A stretch of DNA of 64,000 nt. It comes from Microstegium vimineum. Taxonomy: Eukaryota; Streptophyta; Magnoliopsida; Poales; Poaceae. The notes below the pieces were generated by a model. The model made no database searches. It was not told the origin of the DNA and saw only the letters and a program-made list of their open reading frames with translations. Positions within the stretch are counted from its first letter, which is position 1. Each line of letters opens with the position of its first letter. The stretch spans positions 5,332,001 to 5,396,000 of the forward strand of contig CM039119.1 in assembly GCA_022036555.1 (NCBI GenBank). The letters run 5' to 3'. Positions 1 to 10,969 of the stretch are shown here, in pieces. The position numbers and the translations under genes were made by a program.

Positions 1-18
1 GTGACCTACATTATTTTT

Positions 19-275
19 TAGGTATTGAAGTTTGGGAAATTGCGAATGGTTGGTTCTTAATCAAGCTAAATATGCATTTGATGTTTTGAAGCATATGGGT
101 AGAGCACAATGGAAACCGGTTACAATACCAATATGCCAACCACTGAGAAGTTGTTGCATATGTGAGAAATCCGTTATCTAGCGATGAAGGCACTAAATAC
201 AGAAGTGTCGTTGGATCACTCCAGTGATAAACAAGGTATGTCAATATCTTCATTCACCCACTCGGTCTGAAGTTA
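19..275 (+). pseudogene. Ty1/copia reverse transcriptase-RNase H relic
   Basis: A short decayed piece of a copia polyprotein read on the plus strand. Conceptual translation gives the conserved RT motif HYFLGIEV, then after a one-base frame change LNQAKYAFDVLKHMG (the thumb region of copia RT), then KYRSVVGS and VCQYLHSPT, which are the blocks before RNase H. Several stops and frame changes lie between these blocks, so it cannot make a protein. No LTR is visible next to it and the left side runs off the window. The identification rests on the order of four family motifs. The exact lineage is not clear. Confidence 0.75.
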
Positions 276-513
276 AATACATTTTAATTTTATTATCTAT
301 ATATGTTAAGGCTAGCTACTATAGATATTGGCCTTATAAATTAATAATACACACAGGTCATGGTCTATGTCGGTAAGAGCCTTCTTAGATGTAACAATAT
401 TGGGCTGGGTTGTCCCGATAATAAAAAATGAACCTGGGGATTTACTATATATAGGAGTATTTGCCGGGTTGCTTCGGCCATATAATAACTAGATGAGCAA
501 TCTTATCTTGTAA
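276..513. other. Intergenic, nothing recognised
   Basis: AT-rich sequence between the copia relic and a MITE. I see no coding potential and no repeat structure. Confidence 0.5.
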
Positions 514-709
514 GGCCTTGTTTGGATTCAAAGAGATGATAGTTAGCTAGCTGCTAACAATTAGCTCTTAGCTTGGATTTAAACAGATCTATCTAATGAT
601 TTAGCTAATTATTAGCTGAATACCAAACTAATAACAACTATCTCACAAGTTAAATAAAACTAATATTAGTTGTGGTCTCTATTAGCTAGATAATGGATTC
701 AAACAAGGC
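514..709. mobile_element. Tourist-like (PIF/Harbinger) MITE
   Basis: A 196-bp element with terminal inverted repeats: left end GGCCTTGTTTGGATTC, right end GAATCCATT-type sequence ending ...TTCAAACAAGGC. It is flanked on both sides by TAA (511-513 and 710-712), the usual PIF/Harbinger target duplication. The interior is AT-rich with repeated TTAGCTA words and encodes nothing. This end sequence is common in grass Tourist MITEs. Confidence 0.75.
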
Positions 710-779
710 TAAAGCTCACGTCAGGCTGTTTCACGCTCTGTATTAACAGAGATGCGCCAACCTAATCGCGTTCAATGTT

Positions 780-1050
780 TCCTAAGATTTTTCCACGTGG
801 CCTTAATATATGAGCCACGCTAGTGCTTCAACCACCACAATTGCGAGCACCTTACCCTTTTTTTTGTCGTATTCAATCGTACAGAAAGTACTCTCGGCCT
901 AGATGTTCTCATCAGACGCAGACCAGAGTCACATGCATGTAGGCCAGATGCTAGTTTATAATTTACCCCTTGTTAGCTTGTTTCATGTGTAGCACTCCGT
1001 ACCTGCCAATCCCGGACAGTACAATGTTACTGTTTGCCCTCTTGTGAGAC
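780..1050. repeat. Downstream flank of C2H2 gene 1, duplicated near 33160-33400
   Basis: Several blocks here recur in the same order about 32.4 kb to the right: GAGCCACG, CTAGTGC, CAACCACCA, TTGTCGTATTCA(A/G)TCGTAC, GTCACA, AGGCCA and GTACAATGTTA or GTACGATGTTA. The similarity is ancient and interrupted by indels. Because it lies at the same side of both zinc-finger genes, it marks the duplication as segmental rather than limited to the gene. Confidence 0.65.
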
Positions 1051-1289
1051 CCAGCTGGCCCAAGGCTTCTCAAAATTTTCCTTTCCGACAACTATTCCAA
1101 TGTGGATGGCAAAACTAATAATAATTAAATATAGTCTTCTTTTTTCAGACAGATGCAGCTTTTCGATCATAAACAACAATATGTAGTGTATTATATATAA
1201 AAGTGTACATAGAATAATGTTATATATTTGACCCTCCACTGAAACGGGAACGATTGGAAATCTGAATAATGGACAGCCGTCTCATTCTA

Positions 1290-1560
1290 AGCTATATAGT
1301 GTCACAAGCTCCTTGCCGGAGCTGTAGGGCAAGAGGTGCGGCAAGGTGTTGCTGTTGTTGGGCCTCTCGATCCGGTGGCCGGCCGGCCGGGGTGGGCCGG
1401 GGCAGAGTGGTCGGCTGCCCCGTGGCAAGAGCACCTACATGTGGTCCGCGGAGAGCGCGTGCTGCCCTCCGGCCGGCCGGCCGCTTGTCCAGCTTGACGG
1501 CAGCTAGCACACTGCTCCGGCCGGGGCGGGCGCGCGGCGGCGTGCTCCATATTGAACAAG
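1290..1560. other. GC-rich island with GGCCGGCC palindromes
   Basis: A sharply bounded GC-rich stretch in AT-rich surroundings. It contains repeated GGCCGGCC words near 1378-1395 and again near 1471-1485. Open frames on both strands exist but are low-complexity (Arg, Pro, Gly, Ala) and resemble no family I know. It lies about 300 bp past the stop codon of zinc-finger gene 1 and has no visible counterpart by gene 2. It could be a CpG island or a captured GC-rich fragment. Confidence 0.4.
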
Positions 1561-1870
1561 GAACACCCCTACTAGTAACTGGTGGCAACTCTCACAGTAC
1601 TTGAAAAGATCCACACGCATGCATTCGCACAAGGCACAAGCATATCAATCAGTACTTCGTAGCAAGCACAAAACAAAGATCCATATATCAAGCTTGGTTG
1701 GAGGCTTGGAGCAAGACCAAGAGAGGCACAGATATATGCAGTCATATCATATAGATATGTGAAGGCAAGAAGAGAGAGCGGTAGTGATGATGACCCAGCT
1801 GCAACAAGATGCGCCTTTAACCTTTCTCCCCGAGCAGCATTATATATTAGGTCGTCGCGCGCGGCTCTAG

Positions 1871-2438
1871 CTAGAGCCGCAGCTCGAGGTCCAGCTCCTC
1901 GCCGGCGCTGGAGGATGCGGCGTTGGCGTCCACGCTCTCCGGCGGGGCGGGGCAGAGGCGCGGGAGCTCCTTCTCCAGTTGAGCATATCCGTCGGAGTCG
2001 GGAGACCTGGCGGTGAAGGGGCAGTCGGCTGCCGCCGGGAGCAAGGCGGCCAAGGCCGGGAGCGCCGTGCTACCGTGAGGCCTCTCGAGCTTGAGCTTGA
2101 GGCTGGCCGGAGGCTCAGCCGCGGTGCCGCCGCCATGCGAGGCGAGCGGCATGGACACGGCAGCGGCACCGAGGCTGCTGCCTGGGGCGGCACGGTCATT
2201 GTAGACGTCGGGCGGCGCGCTCCTTCTTGTGTGCGTTCTGGTGCCCGCCCAGCGCCTGCGATTTGAGGAACGTCTTGTTGCAGAAGAGGCACGGGAACAG
2301 CCGCGCATCCTGCTTCCCGCCGACGCACGCCGTCACCTTGACCTGCTCCTCTTCGTGGCGGCGGTGTCCCGCTGGCGGCGCCAGGTCCACCGCCACAGCC
2401 AGTTGAGAGGGCAGCAGCGACCGGGGCGCCTCCTCCAT
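1871..2438 (-). pseudogene. Single C2H2 zinc-finger (QALGGH, EAR) transcription factor, copy 1, frameshifted
   Basis: A plant Q-type C2H2 zinc-finger regulator, expected to be nuclear, bind DNA and repress transcription. From the ATG at 2438 the first frame gives one finger, [20 protein letters not shown] followed by [10 protein letters not shown], around residues 46-76. This frame stops soon after, at 2196. The C-terminal half continues in another frame (about 2205-1871) and ends EELDLELRL, an LxLxL EAR repression motif, directly before the stop. One frame change therefore lies near 2200-2220, just after ERAA. The total length (568 nt, about 189 residues) fits small intronless SUPERMAN/KNUCKLES-like proteins. 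Copy 2 at 34236-34852 matches in the finger, a DLAP motif before it, and the EAR end. It is either a pseudogene or an assembly indel, and in the given frame the protein would lose its EAR motif. Confidence 0.8.
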
Positions 2439-2725
2439 GCAATCGGAAGGAATTTTCGCAAGCAGCTGCCGTGGGGGCGTGGGGGTGGGGCTGTTACAAA
2501 CTTACAATAATTATAACTTGTTACAAATTAATTAAAGGTGTACCACACTGCCAGTGCCAAGCTGTGTTAGTGTTACAAGATGTACAGAAACGGAACGAGC
2601 TAGGACGAATGGGAGAGAAGAGAAGCATTATTATTGCGACGCGCTAGTAGCTAGTGGTGAGATCGATGGGTAGTAGCGTGGTACACTTGACATGAGTGAT
2701 GGGCTTGAAGCCGGCTTGAAGGGCA
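2439..2725 (-). other. 5' flank of C2H2 gene 1
   Basis: Non-coding upstream DNA of zinc-finger gene 1. The segment 2603-2635, GACGAATGGGAGAGAAG followed by AGAAGCATTATTATTG, recurs upstream of gene 2 at 35028-35053, so the duplicated block includes promoter or 5'UTR sequence. The last five bases (GGGCA, 2721-2725) are the left target duplication of the solo LTR that follows. Confidence 0.55.
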
Positions 2726-5700
2726 TGTAACACCCTAAAATTTGAATAGCAAATAGATTTGAATTTGAGTTTAATTTGATTTAATTTCAAGTCATTTTGT
2801 GAAGCATAGAATTAAATATCAAAATTAAAATTAAACTTCATGTTAGGGTTAACTTGTGTGATGCATCTCATGCCCTTGCATTCTTTTCTTGTGTTGTGTG
2901 GCTTTGCAAAATCTTGAAAAGGATTTCAAAATCTATTTTGGAAATTGTTTTGCAAAATTCAGAAAAGAAAAATAAAAAGAAAAAGGGTAAACCCCTTACC
3001 CCTCTCCTTTCTGGCCCAATGGCCCAACCCGCAGCCTGCCCCCTTCCCCCTTCTTTCTCTCTGAGTGGGCCGGCCTGCCCAGCTCCTCGGCCCAGCCGCG
3101 CCGCGGCCCTCTTCCCTCTCTCTGTCTCTGTCTCGGTGGCCCCACATGTCGGCGCCGCCAGCCTCCCTCCTTCTCTCTCTCTGTCACCGACACCGTGACC
3201 CCACCAGTCAGTCCCTCCTTCTCCCTCCTCTGCTCGAGTCCGAGGCGGGTACGCCTCGCCGCGCCGCGATCTGCCGCACGCGGGATCCCGGCGTTCCCCT
3301 CCGCACCGGACTCCTCTCTGCCCCGCCTTAAATAGCGCCGATCCCCGCGCCGCTTTCCCCCATCGCAAGCACCCCGTCTCGTCCCGTGAACGCAGCAGCG
3401 CCGCCGCAGTGCTCCGCCGCGTTCCGCCACCAATCCGCCGTCGTTCCGTGCGATCCCGACCACGGTAAGCTTTCCCGAGCCCCGTGTCTTCTTCGCGACG
3501 TTTCCGAACACCCAATCTCCCCCTTCTCTCCCTCCCTTGCGCTCTGTTGCACCCCGCCGCCGTGCACCGATGCCGCGCCGCCGCTATTCGTCGAGGGCAG
3601 CCATCCTCGGTCGCCCTCGGTCTTCTCTGAGCCCCGCAAACGCCTTACGCGAGTTCGGAACATCTTTTCCCTCTATTCTCTTTCTCTTTTGCGCACTGGA
3701 AGCCCCGCGCCGCCGTTGCAGAACACCGCCGCCGCGGTTCACCGTCGCCGATGCCTCTCCGTTCCTCTGCGAGTCTCGCCAACGTCCTAGACGAGCTCAC
3801 GATGTCATCCTCGATCTTCCGGTGTGCTCAGATCCGTAAACCGTGCACCACCGTGTCCGATCGAGCTCGCGCCGCCGTGCGCCGGCCGCCGGCCATGGCG
3901 TCCGCCGTGCCGCTCTGCTCTGACCCGGTGAAGAACCACCGTGTTCCCCTTCTAATCTCCACCGCCCATCTCTGATCTAACGGATCAGAATTCCCCGTAC
4001 CCCTTCGCTCTGGTTTATTTGCTAAAGAGCCCCTGCTCTTTCTCCCCTCTAAACCCGCAGTCCAAAGCGCCATCCAGCTTCACGTTTTTCCATCGGGAAG
4101 ACGTATTTCCTTTTCTGGGTCTGTTTTAATTCGAAAATAAAATAAAACCCTAATCTTTTGTTTTGCCTCTAATCTTCAAATGCTTATAATTTCTTCGTTT
4201 CAAATCCAAATCGACCCGTTCGAGTTGCATTAGATCCGTATTTTTATGTTCTATCCAGCAGTATACGTTTCACCTATGTTAAGTACTTTTGAAAATCCAT
4301 GAAAATTACTTTGCTAAAGCTATAACTTGCCCTTTTCAAAATCCCGTTTAATCTATAACTTCTCCGTTTTAGGTCCGATTAGCGTGATTCTCGTGTCTCT
4401 GTGATCGTAGTAAAGTATAGATCTGTTTTATAACCTTTTCAAAGTTTCTTTATTGTTTATGGTGTAATGTTCTGATCATGCCTTGTTTGCTTCATGTATG
4501 ATTGTTCGGATGATTGCGTGGTGATGTTGATCGAGTTCAGCCGGTGAGATCTTCGTTGACCAAGAGTTCTTTGCAGCAGATCAGGATCACCAGGAGCTTT
4601 GTGATCAAGGCAAGTTTAACATGGGATCATCCTTGTTACCTATTCACCATAATTCAATCTAGTCATATTGCATGTGTCTAATTTGATTCCTATTAGATCT
4701 ATACCATAGCTTTGTTATCCTCTACCTTGTCACCATGGGTTTGCATGCATATGGGTAGCTTTGCTGTGCTTTACAATAATGGATCTTGAGATGAATCCTG
4801 ACTAATGATATATGCAACAATGAGATAAAACTAGCTTTTATAGCAACATGGAATAGGACCCCACTGTAGGGCAAAAGCTGGGATTTCTAATACAACCACG
4901 AGTGCTATAATGGCTCTGGCTTTAGTCAAGTATAAAGATTCGTACTAGCATGTTGGCAGTTCGTGAAAGGCACCATTGCCGAGCTGGTTGCAGGGCATGT
5001 TCTAGGGTGGTTACCGCTTCGAAAGGTACCATCGAGTAGAGGCTTTGCATACCTCTTGCCCTTGGGTCCGTAGGGTCTATCAACATGTTAGGAAGACTTT
5101 TGAAAGACTTCATAGTGTTCCCTGCCCACTCACCTTGGAAGTGTTATGGGAGTTATAAACCCGGGCATATGGGTAACATGGCTTGTGGGTAAAGTGTATA
5201 ACCTCTGCACAGTGTAAATCTATCATGATAGCCGTGCTCACGGTTACGAGTGGCCTGGAAAACTCACAGTGTAGATGATCATGTTGTTTAATTGTTAATG
5301 ATGCTTATTAATCTTATCATGTGGTTATCAATTGGGCTAAGCATAACTAAAGCTAAGTGTTGGTAAAACTTGACCAAGTTAAAAGCAACCGCAGTACAGA
5401 CAGTGTCAACCTTTTGAGCTTCATAATCCTATGTTACTCTTGCTGAGTACGTAAGTGCTCACTCTTGCTTTCTCAACCCCTTCAGATGGCTATGAAGACT
5501 ACCGTGAGGAGTACTAGGCTAGTGGTCAACCAGTCGGCGTTCCCTGTGAAGTGGAGCTTCGTCGCGAGAGTTATCTTTATATTCCGCTGTTATGTTATTT
5601 AAATATTATTCGTTATGTAATAAGCACTCAGTGATGGTACTATTTGAAGATTTGTCGGCTTATGTGTGTGATTGATCTCTGGGCACACATGAGTTATTCA

Positions 5701-5733
5701 TATTCAATTTTATCCTTAAAATTGGGTGTGACA
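2726..5733. mobile_element. Solo LTR (about 3.0 kb) of a large LTR retrotransposon
   Basis: Begins TGTAACACCC and ends GGGTGTGACA, an inverted TG...CA terminus, and is flanked by a perfect 5-bp duplication GGGCA (2721-2725 and 5734-5738). There is no internal domain, so it is a complete solo LTR left by LTR-LTR recombination. The part from 3000 to 3950 is GC-rich with long fortuitous frames and looks like a promoter plus leader: CTTAAATAG near 3327 is a TATA candidate. The part after 4080 is AT-rich. A fragment of the same family lies at 62803-63228. Such long LTRs are usual for Ty3/gypsy families in grasses, but I assign no family name. Confidence 0.85.
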
Positions 5734-5738
5734 GGGCA

Positions 5739-7005
5739 CCCCCGGCCGGTTCTCTTTTGGTATAGTTGGTACTTGGTACTAGCAATAGCAAGGAGCAGAA
5801 GCCTATATAGAGTATGCATTATATGTGCAAGACAGCAAATACATGCATGTGATGTACAGAGAAAGGGGAGAAGACACAAAAATTCTGTGCAGCAGTGCTA
5901 GCTAGCTGAAAATGCAATGCAAACCCAGTGCCCAGCACTACCCGGATCGACGACATCTGTTCCCTTCCTTGCAGATCTCAAAGCAGGCTACTCCCATGAT
6001 ATCCATTATTATTCAGCTCGAGCCATCTTTTACAGAGCAATTCCGTGTGGATCGATCTTCCTTCACATTGTTCTTGAGGAGAGTGAAAACGATTCAGCTC
6101 CTATCCTGCACCTTAATTACTCGATTAACATTAGGCCTTCCTCCTCACTAGCCCGATCCCTTCTTGATGACAACAAAAGCGAGCTCACGTACTAGCTAGG
6201 GTTCTATACACAGCAATCCGCTTTTACGGCCCGATGCACACAATAGCAATGTGATTTATTACATTCATCCCATGTCGTTGCTGACTGTCATAAACCCTAA
6301 CAGCTTCGCAATCATTCGCAAACCATATACGAAACTTATTAACCAGAGTCAATACCTCCCATGAATAGTACCTACACGTCATTTGTGGTAAGCCAAATAG
6401 CCTAGCAAATAACAACAACAAAATATTATGTCGTGTTCTTAAAATTTTGACCATATGTGCCGAAAAAATGTTCAACATCGATTGAAAGGAGGGACACTCA
6501 TAAAAGATTTGGATATAAGCCATAGAAACTTGGTATAGTAGTGATTAATAATGACACTCAAATAAGAGATATTTTATTGTTTCAAGTTTGCTACTACAAA
6601 AAAAAACTTACTTCCATTCCAATTCCTCTTTGCTAGGTTACCTTTAGTTAGAATGATCCCTTTATTAGGCACTATAAGCAAATTTTAATATTTGGTGGTA
6701 ACTTCATATGCCAAATTTCATGTGAAACCTGAACCCTATTATTGACACAAAAGTTGTATATATATGTTGACTTCTCCTAGAAACCATATTTTTTTGTAAA
6801 CTCCAAAAGAAGTTGTCTAAATCTTGTTTATTACATAGTAGAAGCCGGTTGTCACTTGCACAAAGTTACTAGGAGAGAACTTACTAGATTCATCATAACA
6901 AGAAATACAATATACTTTCTTTTTTTGACTTGGTTATGACGTAAGATAGTGTGACTTAGGAACAAATTAAAATTCCATTTTTTGTGGGCGGAGCGAGGTA
7001 CGTAG
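5739..7005. other. Intergenic, nothing recognised
   Basis: AT-rich DNA between the solo LTR and a Stowaway MITE. The open frames (for example 5912-6195 and 6224-6523) are short and have no recognisable motif. I see no gene. Confidence 0.5.
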
Positions 7006-7007
7006 TA

Positions 7008-7238
7008 CTCCGTCCGTCAAAAAATGATAATCATATTAGACCAGAGGAAAAGTCATATAAAAGATATTTTGAACATTAATTTCTCTTATAATATAAAGTT
7101 GGTGACTAAAACATCAATATCATCTTAGAGGCATTTTTAACAAAAACTATGCTCTAAATATTCATATAATTTGACCATTATAAACTTTGACTTTTATTTC
7201 CTCTAATCTAATATGACTATCTTTATGAATGGAGGGAG
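7008..7238. mobile_element. Stowaway MITE
   Basis: A 231-bp element starting CTCCGTCCGTCAAAAAATGA and ending ATGAATGGAGGGAG, flanked by TA on both sides (7006-7007 and 7239-7240). These ends are the classic Stowaway (Tc1/mariner) signature in grasses. The interior is AT-rich and non-coding. Confidence 0.88.
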
Positions 7239-7240
7239 TA

Positions 7241-8029
7241 TACCATTTATAACATAGATTCTATAAATATGTAGGAATAAGTGGGGCCAATTTTAGTGGG
7301 AGTTTCAGTCTAAGCATTAAATAAGCTACTAACTTAGTAAATATGCTGCCATGGCATAATATTAATGAAGAGAGGGATGACCAAAGTTTGCACTATTTGA
7401 ACATATGAGTATTGAAAACTGGGACATAAAACTGCCACTGGTCTAGCCTTATCGTTCCTCAATCCTCCTAAACCTGTCCCAAAAATTATCAAAATGGTTA
7501 CATAGGTTGACAGGCGAAGTAGATTCTAGTGTTTGCCATAGCGCCAGGCTATCAACTTAGTAATTAAAGGCTCAAATAAATAAATCCCTCATCTTACAAC
7601 CAAAAATAAACTAATCCTATACTATAGAACACTATTGTCATGCAACTTGTCCAGAAGCACACAGCACACAGTCGACAACAAGACTAATGCTACAGCCATC
7701 AATGTCTGGAGTAAGATCTGTTGCCCTGGCCAATATTGTTGCCTCACATGGCAATGAAATTGAGATGGAACAAGCCAGCTGGCAATGCGGACACTACAAG
7801 CATGCCAATCCGATTGACACGGTTTGTGGTTATGCCCTACTACAAAATTGGCTGCTGTCTGTTTCCGTGCCAAACTTTGGTTGGCCGTGAAAAACATGAC
7901 TGCGCTGGAAGGATTTCAATAGAGTAGTTCGTCGTTTTTTTCTTATTTGCAGTAGCCCGAATTTGGCTTTGCCTGTTTGTCCATGGCTGAGCAACGTGGC
8001 AGCATTTTGTTGGTTGGAATTCCCGGTTG
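7241..8029. other. Intergenic, nothing recognised
   Basis: No supported gene. A minus-strand frame at 7622-7897 is the longest open stretch but shows no family motif and overlaps equally open frames on the other strand. Confidence 0.45.
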
Positions 8030-8099
8030 CACTACTGAAAACGCAGACTTTGCCAAGTGACTTGCGGTACTCGACAAAGACCAAATAACCCTCGGTAAA

Positions 8100-8520
8100 G
8101 GCTTTGCCGAGAGTAGCTCTAGGTAAAGAGCTCTCGGCACACCATCTATCGGCAAAGTCCTTTTGTCGGGCATTCGGCAAAGGCTTTGCCGAGAGCTTTG
8201 TGAGCCGTCGGCATCGTGACAGCGCCGTCCCTGTTGACGTCTCCTTTGCCAAGAGCTACCATGGTAGGCTCTCGGCAAAGAATATTTTTTTTCCCTAAAA
8301 AATCTTTGCCGAGAGCTGATGCTATTGGCTATCAACAAAGAAGATTTTTTTTTCGAAAATTCTTTACGAGAGCTCACTGTTTGACTCTCGGCAAAGAATA
8401 TTTTAGTTTTTTTTCCCAAAAATTCTTTTCCAAGAGCCTTCTCCTAGTTTCCCAGCTTTGTCGAGAGCCAGGTAGAAGGCTCTTGGCAAAGGCTATATTT
8501 TGTCGGCTTTGCCAAGTGCT
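8100..8520. repeat. CACTA subterminal repeats (GCCGAGAG type)
   Basis: More than ten copies of a 10-12 bp word built on CTTTGCCGAGAG or its complement CTCTCGGCAAAG, in alternating orientation, some mutated (for example CTTTGCCAAGAG). They are the likely binding sites of the TNPA-type protein. The spacing is irregular. Confidence 0.75.
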
Positions 8521-8590
8521 GCTCTTAAGTGATCATAAACCTGCTTTTTTTTTTTGCATTTTCGCATTCCGTCACAATAAACAAAAATAT

Positions 8591-8670
8591 ATCACATATA
8601 TCTCATATCCATCACATATATCTCACATCCATCACATATATCACACATCCATCATATATATCTCATATAA
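8591..8670. repeat. Four copies of a 20-bp unit
   Basis: Units of the form ATCACATATATCTCAYATCC at 8591-8610, 8611-8630, 8631-8650 and a more diverged one at 8651-8670. It is a small minisatellite inside the CACTA element. Confidence 0.85.
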
Positions 8671-9483
8671 CACAATATGTATCACATAATATAACCATAA
8701 GTCACTAATGCATCCAAACAAGTCGACAAATCTATCACAGATCGAAATAACTAACACCAAGTCCATCGACGCCTGAAACACAAATGAAAAGACAACTATG
8801 ATGCGGTCCCCAAGAACCCCACTAAGATGACGGTGTACCCTAACCTGGATCATTCGACGGCCAAACAATTGGATTATTTGAACCATGCCGATTGAGGTTG
8901 AACAAAAGATAACACGGTGCATGTGTCAGACAAGAAAATACAATAGGAGTAGACTGTTGAATTATGGTTTGACCCTAAGCATTAAAATAGAAACTTAAGC
9001 AATCATACTCTACTCACATGAGTCTCATGCCTGGGAGCGAGGTGGAGGTGGTGGTGTAGCGTCTAGCATAGAGGACGGAGGATAACTCGAGTGTTTCCCA
9101 AGTCCTTGCATGTACCTAATCATGTGTGCCATCTGCTCCTGCTGCCAAAGTAGCTCCGCCTGCTACCTAAGCTGCTCCGTCGCGCGCTCGGCCTCCATAG
9201 CCTCCATCATGTGCCGATCGGCCTCCCTCTAGGTCTCCAAAGCCTCAAGGTAGGCCTGTAACATTTCACCACAATCTTTAAATAATGCAAAGCTAAGGTA
9301 TGCAACATCTCACCTCAAGCTAAGCTGAGAAAAAACATGAATCACATGGAGTGACAGAATCCGCTGTTGTGAGGCTTCTGTCTGTGGGCGTATGGGAATG
9401 CTTGAGTCCGTGCTCCGTGCTCGGATATGAGAGAGGGAGGGAGTAGACGTCTGGTTGATGACGCCATCGCCAAGATAGTACCG

Positions 9484-10969
9484 TGAAAGGATCAAGATGC
9501 CCAAGAGGGGGGGGGGGTGAATTGGGCTTGTTTTAAATTTCTAAAGCAAATATAAAAACCTATCAAATGCCAATCACCACCTAGTGCCTACCGTCCGTGT
9601 GTCCTAGCTATAAAGCGGTAGCAGTTCATAGGAATTAAAAACAAACTAAGCAATTCTAGTAGGAAATGTAAAAACAAGACGGAAAGTAATGCAGAAATGT
9701 AAAGAGCTAGGGAAAAGAAAATCTCATTGACGTAGCGATTTTTTCCCGAGGTATCGAGGTGTCGACACACCCCCCTAGTCCTCGTTGGAGCACCTCGCAA
9801 GGTATCGCTCCCCCTCTACCCGCGCAAGGGTAGAGTGCTCTCTACGGGCTGATTCTTCACCACTCCGGCTCGGTGAATCGCCCACAACCGATCACAAGAG
9901 CTTGGAGAAGAGCCGCCAACAATCTCCCGGCGGTCACTTCCTCCGAACACCACCAAACCGTCTAGGTGCTGTCAAACACCAAGAGTAACAAGCACAAGAC
10001 CTTCACTTGACCCACTCAAGGCTAGGAAGGTAGATGGATGCACACAAGTCACTCCTAATCACTCTAGGAGGGAAGAACAAGATGAACTCTCTCTAATCTC
10101 TCCCTCACTAGCCTCTTGGCTCTCCAAAGGATTTCTCAAGGTGTCACCAGCTGAAACAATGGCCAAGAGTCCCTCTAAGGACCAAGGGGGCAACTATAAA
10201 TAGTCCCCACCTCCAAAACTAGCCGTTTTTTGCTTTTTCTTCTCTTTGCGAAGCCACCGGACTAGTCCGGAGCTCATACCACCGGACCATGCACACTGGT
10301 CCCGAGCTCACTCTCGATTCAAACTCAGGCATCGTCGGACAACTCTGCTTGGTCTGACGCACTGGTCCGGAGCCTCAGTGCTCTCTGAGTGAAAAACTTT
10401 ATCTCTTTTACGAACCACCAGACCACTCTCCTTGGTCCGGTGCCCTGGTCCGACGCTCTGGTCCAGAGCCACGGAGCTCTCTGCATACACTCAACCTCCT
10501 GTCACGAGGCGTCGGACTAGCCGTCGGACTAACCGTCGGACTGGTCCGAAGCCTTCTCTCTCTCTGAACCAAGCCACCGGACCACTCTCCTATGGTCCGA
10601 TGCTTTCCAGATAGGTGGTCCGAAGCTCCTCGAGCTGAGAATCTGCCTAAGTCAGGGACCGTCAGACCACTCTCCTATGGTCCGACGCCTACTTAGCAGA
10701 GTGATTCGGAGCCTCTTTCTCCCTCTATATCAACTGTTTTCACTGAGGTTTCTTAAGGGATTTTGCTCCTACCATTTCTAGGGTTTATCAAGGGCTGAAA
10801 GCAAAGTCTCTAGGACTAGTTGTGACAAGTGTGCATATACCCACTTTCCTAAACTCTCCTAGGTCAAGCTACTAATCTCATACCCCCTTTATAGTACGGT
10901 CAAAGGAAAAACAAAAGCCCTAGTTGTATTTAGTGCCCTTCTCAACCTTATGGCACTAAGAACTAGCCT
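9484..10969 (-). repeat. 3' LTR of the Sirevirus element, truncated at its start
   Basis: Matches 20869-22350 of the 5' LTR almost base for base. The homology stops at AACTAGCCT (10969), whereas the 5' LTR continues for another 194 bp to its TG terminus at 22544. The first 194 bp of U3 are therefore missing here, and the third ORF runs straight into the LTR. The outer end, TGAAAGGATC at 9484 (CA end on the minus strand), is intact and flanked by TACCG. Confidence 0.88.
10255..10715. repeat. GGTCCG / CGGACC word cluster in the 3' LTR
   Basis: About twenty copies of words such as ACCGGACCA, TGGTCCGGTG, GTCGGACTA and GGTCCGAAGC in both orientations, forming half- and full palindromes. The same cluster is in the 5' LTR at about 21640-22095. 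Palindromic CACCGGAC...GTCCGGTG motifs are a reported signature of Sirevirus LTRs. Confidence 0.75.

Noticed and set aside
2868..3515. 215-codon minus-strand frame
   Set aside because: Falls in the GC-rich promoter part of the solo LTR 2726-5733; Arg/Gly-rich with no motif and overlapped by other frames.
7622..7897. 91-codon minus-strand frame with a hydrophobic segment
   Set aside because: No recognisable family, no supporting neighbours, and open frames on the other strand as well.
8591..8670. CRISPR-like array
   Set aside because: Units are directly adjacent without spacers, and the context is a plant transposon.
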